A stretch of 64,000 nt of DNA from Paenibacillus abyssi. GTDB taxonomy: Bacteria > Bacillota > Bacilli > Paenibacillales > Paenibacillaceae. The notes under the pieces are model-generated. The model had not been told where the DNA came from, made no database searches, and saw nothing but the letters and a program-made list of their open reading frames with translations. Shown one piece after another: positions 59,590 through 64,000 of the stretch (positions within the stretch are counted from its first letter, which is position 1; every line of letters begins with the position of its first letter). Made by a program: the position numbers and the translations under genes. The stretch spans positions 124,001 through 188,000 of the forward strand of contig NZ_BMGR01000003.1 of NCBI RefSeq assembly GCF_014640295.1. The letters run 5' to 3'.

Positions 59590-60315
59590 ATGGAAAGCCA
59601 GACAGCCCAAACAAACGAGACGGTAAGCATTTACTTGCTGGCAGGCGTGGCGACTGCCCCGCATTTCTTTCATAAATGCTGTGAAACGGTGGAGCAGCTC
59701 AGCCGTCAATCAGGGTGGAAGTCACGTGTACGCGTCCTGTTTCCTTATGGGGATAACAGCCGCAGCGTATACGCGCAGGTTGGAGAGGTAGCGGGGGATT
59801 TAACGCAGCGGTTTACCGGGTTTTGTGTCGGCGGCAGATATGTAGCGCAGCAGATCCGGGATACTTATGAAGGCGAGCCGCTCATTCTGATTGGACATAG
59901 CGGTGGCGGCGCGGCAGCCTATCAGGCGATCCGGATCCTTTCCAAGGAAAGAAAGCTGGGCGAGTACCGCATCATACAGATCGGTTCGCCTAAGGTTCCC
60001 ATTCATCCGGATTATCGCCGCCATGTCTATTATATTCATTTGGTTGATGTAAACGGCAAATTCATCGATCCGATTACAAGACTTGGCAGTTGGGGAGGCT
60101 GGACGGCATCGCGGTTCAAGCTGCCAAGCTGGAACAACCGCAAGTATGCGCCTGGACATGTTGAAGGCTTAACGCTAGTAGGCGGACACGCGGATTATTT
60201 GCGCCATGACCATCCCTTTGTCGATACCGAGCAGGTTTCGAATATGGAACGGACACTGGGCCGCGCTTGGCAGTGGCTGCATGACAGCATGCCGCGGCGT
60301 ACAATGGCGGAGTAA
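59590..60315 (+). CDS. Alpha/beta-hydrolase (lipase-like)
   Basis: 241 residues from the ATG at 59590 (GGAGCGGATGAGG upstream; an ATG at 59584 is too near the ribosome site). YLLAGVATAPHFFHKCC, the nucleophile elbow LILIGHSGGGAAAYQAI and a late LVGGHADYLRHDHPF suggest Ser and His of the triad, with Asp perhaps in YIHLVDVNGKF. No signal peptide. Substrate unknown. Confidence 0.82.
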   Translation: MESQTAQTNETVSIYLLAGVATAPHFFHKCCETVEQLSRQSGWKSRVRVLFPYGDNSRSVYAQVGEVAGDLTQRFTGFCVGGRYVAQQIRDTYEGEPLILIGHSGGGAAAYQAIRILSKERKLGEYRIIQIGSPKVPIHPDYRRHVYYIHLVDVNGKFIDPITRLGSWGGWTASRFKLPSWNNRKYAPGHVEGLTLVGGHADYLRHDHPFVDTEQVSNMERTLGRAWQWLHDSMPRRTMAE

Positions 60316-60340
60316 TTATCAGGGAGAGGGAGGTTGTCTT

Positions 60341-61039
60341 ATGATTAAGATTTATTCGTCTGAATCCCGATTTCATACCGATCTGGGGTGGTTGAACAGC
60401 CGGTTAAGCTTTCCGTTCGGGGAGCATTATGATCCGGAGAATAAGAACTTTGGAGCCCTCCGGGTATTCAATGATGACATTGTAGCAGGCAACCGCGGCT
60501 TTGGGGGACATCCCCATCGTGAGATGGAGATCGTTACCATCGTGCTTAGCGGCCAGTTGAAGCATGAAGACAGCACAGGGCATGTCGCGGTCACTGGATT
60601 TGGCGGCATCCAACGAATGAGTGCGGGAACAGGCATTATTCACTCCGAGGTGAACCCGGGAGATGAAGAGGTAAAGCTGCTGCAATTATGGTTCACACCC
60701 GAACGCAAAGGATTGCCGCCGTCTTACGAAACCTCACAATATGAACCTGCGAAGATGCGGGGCGCGCTGCTTCCGGTTGTATCCAAGCAATCCGGCCCGG
60801 GTATCGCTCATATTAACCAGGATCTGACGATCTATTTATCGGATATTGAGGCAGGGCAAACGCTGCGCACTCATCAACCAGCATCCAGACGGATCTATGT
60901 ATTTGTTCTTGAAGGGGAAGTTCTGCTGTCGGATGAGCACCGCTTGAATCGCCGTGATTCCGCCCGCATTACGGAGGTATCCGAGCTTACGATTACAGCG
61001 CAAGAGAACGCGCGGTTTATGCTGATCGATTTGCCTTAA
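60341..61039 (+). CDS. Pirin-family protein
   Basis: 232 residues from the ATG at 60341 (GAGGGAGG upstream). Pirin signatures: FGALRVFNDDIVAGNRGFGGHPHREMEIVTIVLSG, where HPHRE holds the metal-binding His residues, and RMSAGTGIIHSEVNP with a further His and Glu. The second cupin is degenerate. YhhW-type pirins may act as quercetinases; the role here is unknown. Confidence 0.92.
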   Translation: MIKIYSSESRFHTDLGWLNSRLSFPFGEHYDPENKNFGALRVFNDDIVAGNRGFGGHPHREMEIVTIVLSGQLKHEDSTGHVAVTGFGGIQRMSAGTGIIHSEVNPGDEEVKLLQLWFTPERKGLPPSYETSQYEPAKMRGALLPVVSKQSGPGIAHINQDLTIYLSDIEAGQTLRTHQPASRRIYVFVLEGEVLLSDEHRLNRRDSARITEVSELTITAQENARFMLIDLP

Positions 61040-61076
61040 CCGTTGCTGCAGCTGTTTAATAAAGGAGGAACTAGGG

Positions 61077-61430
61077 ATGACGGAGCAAGAGCAGTACGTG
61101 CCCAGATTGCTGATCAAACAAGTGATTGGACGGTTGTTGTTCGATACCTCGAAGGGCTCGAACCCATTCGAGCTGGCTGAGGCCGATGGTGGATGGCGCG
61201 TGGTCATCGAGCAGGTCGGGCAGCCGCTCGTCGACGAATTGCAGGAGCTGATCGATGATTTGAATTTGTTTTATTTCGAAGAGCTTAAGAGTGACCCCTC
61301 CAAGGTGCGGAAATGGTGGTTATACGACAAACAAAGACCGCGTCTTCAATATGACGCGGCCGCACAACGCTTGGAGGTTATTGTAGATACCAGAGTTGCC
61401 TATTCCAATGACAAGGTGATTGCGAATTAA
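61077..61430 (+). CDS. Hypothetical 117-residue protein
   Basis: ATG at 61077 with AAAGGAGG at ideal spacing. Soluble, mixed charge: PRLLIKQVIGRLLFDTSKG, GWRVVIEQVGQPLVDELQEL, VRKWWLYDKQRPRLQYDAAA. No family recognised. It follows pirin by 37 nt and may share its transcript; it converges on the dehydrogenase gene with a 4-nt overlap. Confidence 0.75.
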   Translation: MTEQEQYVPRLLIKQVIGRLLFDTSKGSNPFELAEADGGWRVVIEQVGQPLVDELQELIDDLNLFYFEELKSDPSKVRKWWLYDKQRPRLQYDAAAQRLEVIVDTRVAYSNDKVIAN

Positions 61431-62389
61431 TAGTTCTTTTTATAATCGACCCGGTTAATCATCTCGTTCAATTGGCCGTTCAGGTAGAAGGTCAGATTAT
61501 CCAGAAACAAGGAAACGGCCCTTTCATTATAGCGATCAGTTGCCCCGCCGATATGGGGAGTCAGAATAACGTTCCCCAACGTCCACAGCGGATGGTCCTC
61601 CGGCAGCGGTTCGGCCTCGAACACGTCTAATCCGGCGCTTGCCACACGGCCATCCTGAAGAGCGGCGACAAGGGCATCGGTTTTTACTGTCGCTCCACGG
61701 CCAACATTGATGAAGCAGGCGCCTTGCTTGAATTGGTCGAATCTTGCTTCGTCAAACAGCCATTTCGTTTCGTCGGTTGAGGGCAGCACGTTGACGACGA
61801 TGTCGCTTTGCGCGAGTACGCCATTCAAGCCGTTCAAATCGACCATATGGTCGACAAACTCGGCAGGCTTGCCCGAACGTCGAACGCCTAAGACACGCAT
61901 CCCAAACGCTTTGGACAGCCTTGCGATTTCCACGCCGATCTCGCCTGCCCCGATGATGGCAATGATTTTGCCGTGGATTTCTCCATAGGAACCGCTTGGA
62001 TCCCAATGCCTCGCTTGTTGGTTGCGCACCGCTTGATGTATATTACGCGTTAATCCTAGCAGCAGCGCAAAGGCGGTCTCGGACATTTGCTTCGGATGAA
62101 CGCCGCTTGCATTGGTCAGCAGCACGCCGTGCTGCTCCAGTTTCTCAAGCGGAAGCTTGTCGACGCCGGCTGACCAACCCTGCACCCAGCGAAGCTTCGA
62201 TTGTGAATGAAGGGTCTCTTTGACAACATTGGAGCTCCAGCCGCATACAACCTCGGCATCCCGAAAATGCTGCGGGTCGATCTCGCTTGCTTTGCCGAAT
62301 ACAACCTCCCATTCCGGAGGCGCTGCAATCGCACGAACCTGTTCCTGCTGCTCCGGCGTAAAACCGTGCAGACAGATCATTTTCCGCAT
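61427..62389 (-). CDS. D-2-hydroxyacid dehydrogenase
   Basis: 320 residues, ATG at 62387-62389 with AGGAAAGGA upstream. The Rossmann motif IIAIIGAGEIGVEIARLSKAFGMRVLGVRRS, catalytic Arg in INVGRGATVKTDAL, Glu in DVFEAEPLPEDHPLW and His in VILTPHIGGAT are all present. Relatives act on glyoxylate, hydroxypyruvate or other 2-keto acids. Confidence 0.92.
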   Translation of the reverse strand: MRKMICLHGFTPEQQEQVRAIAAPPEWEVVFGKASEIDPQHFRDAEVVCGWSSNVVKETLHSQSKLRWVQGWSAGVDKLPLEKLEQHGVLLTNASGVHPKQMSETAFALLLGLTRNIHQAVRNQQARHWDPSGSYGEIHGKIIAIIGAGEIGVEIARLSKAFGMRVLGVRRSGKPAEFVDHMVDLNGLNGVLAQSDIVVNVLPSTDETKWLFDEARFDQFKQGACFINVGRGATVKTDALVAALQDGRVASAGLDVFEAEPLPEDHPLWTLGNVILTPHIGGATDRYNERAVSLFLDNLTFYLNGQLNEMINRVDYKKNY

Positions 62390-62509
62390 AGCTTGTTCAG
62401 TCCTTTCCTGTTTCGGTTCATCGATTCAACTGTAGGTTTCACTATTATTGTTTAACACGAAATGCGCCAAAAGAAAAGCCAACGCGCTACATTCAGGAGG
62501 AATAACGAT

Positions 62510-63538
62510 ATGAATCATCTAAATACACCCTTTGAGCTCAAATCCTTGTCGCTGAAAAACCGGATTGTCATGCCGCCAATGTGCCAATATTCCGCACTAG
62601 CCAAAGACGGCATGCCGACCGACTGGCATTATGTACATTATGTCTCCCGTGCTGTCGGCGGCGCAGGCTTGATTATCATCGAGATGACCAATGTGGAGCC
62701 GGACGGCCGCATTACCGATCATTGTCTTGGTTTGTGGTCGGACGAGCATACGCCAAAGTTCGCGCGCATTATTAAGGAAGCGCAGAAATACGGAGCGAAA
62801 GTGGCGATTCAAATCGCGCATGCCGGCCGTAAAGCGGAGGATGCCCCACAGCCGGTTGGTCCATCGACTATTGCAGTAGACAATACGTTCAAAACTCCTC
62901 GTGCACTTACAACGGAAGAAGTGAAAGCAATGGTCCTGAAATATCAAGAGGCCGCTCGGCGTGCTCTGGAAGCCGGAGTGGATACGATCGAGCTGCACGG
63001 TGCACACGGTTATTTGATCCACCAGTTCCATTCCCCTGGAATCAACAATCGTGACGATGAATACGGAAAGGACCTGTCTTTGTTCGGCGTAGAAGTCATC
63101 AAGGCAGTTAAGGAGATCATGCCGAAGGATATGCCGCTCATCATGCGGGTGTCGGCAGTTGAATATATGGATGGCGGTTATGATGTGGATCATATGATTG
63201 AGATCGCATCTAAGTACAAAGCTGCAGGCGTGGACGTTTTCCATGTTTCCACCGGAGGCGAAGGTCCTGTAGGCACGACACGGAAGCCCCAATACGCTCC
63301 CGGTTATCAAGTGGACTTTGCCAAAGCGTTAAAGGATGCTTTGGAGATGCCGGTCATTGCGGTAGGCATGCTGGATGATCCTCAGCTTGCAGAAGCGACA
63401 TTGGCAGAGGGCAAAGCCGACTTGGTAGCTGTTGGAAGAGGCATGCTGAAGGATCCATATTGGGCTGTACATGCGCTGGCCGAAGTGAGCGGCGTTGTAG
63501 AAGGCAGTGTGCCTGTACAGTACGAACGAGCATATTGA
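62510..63538 (+). CDS. namA: Old yellow enzyme-type NADPH dehydrogenase (NamA/YqjM)
   Basis: 342 residues from the ATG at 62510 (AGGAGG at 62495-62500). YqjM hallmarks: PPMCQYSA with C25 and Y27, IQIAHAGRKA, the His pair in ELHGAHGYLIHQFHSPGINNR, and the FMN phosphate region DLVAVGRGMLKDPYW. It reduces activated alkenes and protects against electrophiles. Length agrees with YqjM (338). Confidence 0.95.
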   Translation: MNHLNTPFELKSLSLKNRIVMPPMCQYSALAKDGMPTDWHYVHYVSRAVGGAGLIIIEMTNVEPDGRITDHCLGLWSDEHTPKFARIIKEAQKYGAKVAIQIAHAGRKAEDAPQPVGPSTIAVDNTFKTPRALTTEEVKAMVLKYQEAARRALEAGVDTIELHGAHGYLIHQFHSPGINNRDDEYGKDLSLFGVEVIKAVKEIMPKDMPLIMRVSAVEYMDGGYDVDHMIEIASKYKAAGVDVFHVSTGGEGPVGTTRKPQYAPGYQVDFAKALKDALEMPVIAVGMLDDPQLAEATLAEGKADLVAVGRGMLKDPYWAVHALAEVSGVVEGSVPVQYERAY

Positions 63539-63600
63539 GTGGAAATTCTACTGAAAAAGCGCTAAACTAGAATTACAAAGCTCATATGAGGTGAATAGTC

Positions 63601-63828
63601 ATGACCGAAGAGAATAAAATGGCAGAACATGAAGAAGTTGGCCAAGCGGAGAACGCGCCGCGGAAAGTTTCTCTTGCTGAAGCAATGAAACAGAAGCTTG
63701 CTCAGAAGAAACAAGCGCAAGCGGATGCCAACAACCAGAAGAAACATCAGGTTGCGGGCAACCAGCCGAAGATGAAAAGCCAGAATACCAAAAAAATCAA
63801 TAACCAAAGGAAACGTATGGGCGTATAG
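63601..63828 (+). CDS. Hypothetical Lys/Gln-rich 75-residue protein
   Basis: ATG at 63601 with GAGGTG upstream. An acidic N-terminus is followed by a basic, polar, low-complexity tail (LAQKKQAQADANNQKKHQVA; KSQNTKKINNQRKRMGV), probably disordered and able to bind nucleic acid. No family recognised. Confidence 0.7.
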   Translation: MTEENKMAEHEEVGQAENAPRKVSLAEAMKQKLAQKKQAQADANNQKKHQVAGNQPKMKSQNTKKINNQRKRMGV

Positions 63829-63863
63829 TGAAGGAAAGCCTTGGTTTGGAAGGGTGATAAACA

Positions 63864-64000
63864 GTGGCGAATACACACACCTATACCCGAAAAGAAGAGG
63901 TCGCCAACGCAATTACGCATGGCATTGGGGCGGCGCTCAGCGTAGCCGCTCTGGTGCTGCTTATCGTTTTTTCTTCTTTGAAAGGCACGGCATGGCATGT
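63864..64000 (+). CDS. trhA: Hemolysin III/PAQR-family membrane protein TrhA (5' part only)
   Basis: A GTG at 63864 with AAGGGTGA upstream opens a frame that runs off the window after 45 codons. TYTRKEEVANAITHGIGAAL then a hydrophobic helix (SVAALVLLIVFSSL) is the typical N-terminus of hemolysin III-like (YqfA/TrhA) seven-helix proteins that influence membrane homeostasis. Confidence 0.85.
   Translation, partial: MANTHTYTRKEEVANAITHGIGAALSVAALVLLIVFSSLKGTAWH

Overview
The window looks like chromosomal DNA of a Paenibacillus-type, spore-forming Gram-positive bacterium. The reasons are strong AGGAGG-type ribosome binding sites, frequent TTG/GTG starts, a spore cortex-lytic enzyme (SleB), many ABC transporters paired with YesM/YesN- or AraC-type regulators, CcpA (cre)-like sites, and small Bacillus-type proteins (YwbE, DUF2536, DUF1450). 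No rRNA, tRNA or CRISPR array was recognised.

Layout. 1-2157 holds the start of a secreted beta-propeller protein, cut by the window edge. 2394-10624 is a sugar sensing and uptake unit: a membrane-anchored sugar-binding sensor, histidine kinase and AraC-type response regulator, followed by a ChvE/GguA/GguB-like monosaccharide ABC transporter. 10907-13165 encodes a sugar isomerase-like protein, a methyltransferase and an acetyltransferase. 13443-21734 is one giant gene for a cyclic beta-1,2-glucan synthase-like enzyme (NdvB/ChvB type). 22066-27352 carries an AbrB-type membrane protein, a nucleotidyltransferase, NikR, a TagO/WecA-like transferase, small proteins and sleB. 27619-32663 is a nikABCDE-type transporter. 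A GTGTTAC-N14-GTAACAC site precedes nikA, and a degenerate version precedes nikR. 32699-36034 holds an AraC regulator, a ThuA-like protein, a TetR regulator and a Nudix hydrolase.

36370-49549 is a pectin (rhamnogalacturonan-I) utilisation cluster: a large AraC-type regulator, LplB/LplC permeases and a binding protein, a PL11-like propeller, a GH105 hydrolase, YesU (DUF1961) and YetA (PL26-like). Cre-like sites lie before the regulator and before the permease operon.

49587-52588 is the mobile part of the window. A decayed IS1182-like insertion sequence is interrupted by a 2,360-bp element (50054-52413). This element has Tn7-type ends: TGT/ACA termini, 22-bp repeats whose first copy starts exactly 8 bp from each end, overlapping sites at one end and spaced sites at the other. 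It is flanked by a perfect 5-bp duplication, TCGCG. It carries no transposase, only three small cargo genes (DUF4279, GNAT, DUF4362 lipoprotein), each followed by a similar short repeat. This is the most unusual object seen. A separate 120-200 bp repeat occurs three times (6470, 10630, 49588), always just downstream of a gene and in the same orientation.

52726-64000 is stress and housekeeping sequence: glutamate dehydrogenase, ywbE, a divergent glutathione peroxidase/ohrR pair, a CE7-type esterase, an MBL-fold hydrolase with two copies of a palindrome also found before the TetR gene, a Fur-box-preceded DUF1450 gene next to ferritin, an RNA methyltransferase-like protein, an alpha/beta hydrolase, pirin, a 2-hydroxyacid dehydrogenase, an old yellow enzyme, and the start of a hemolysin III-like gene.
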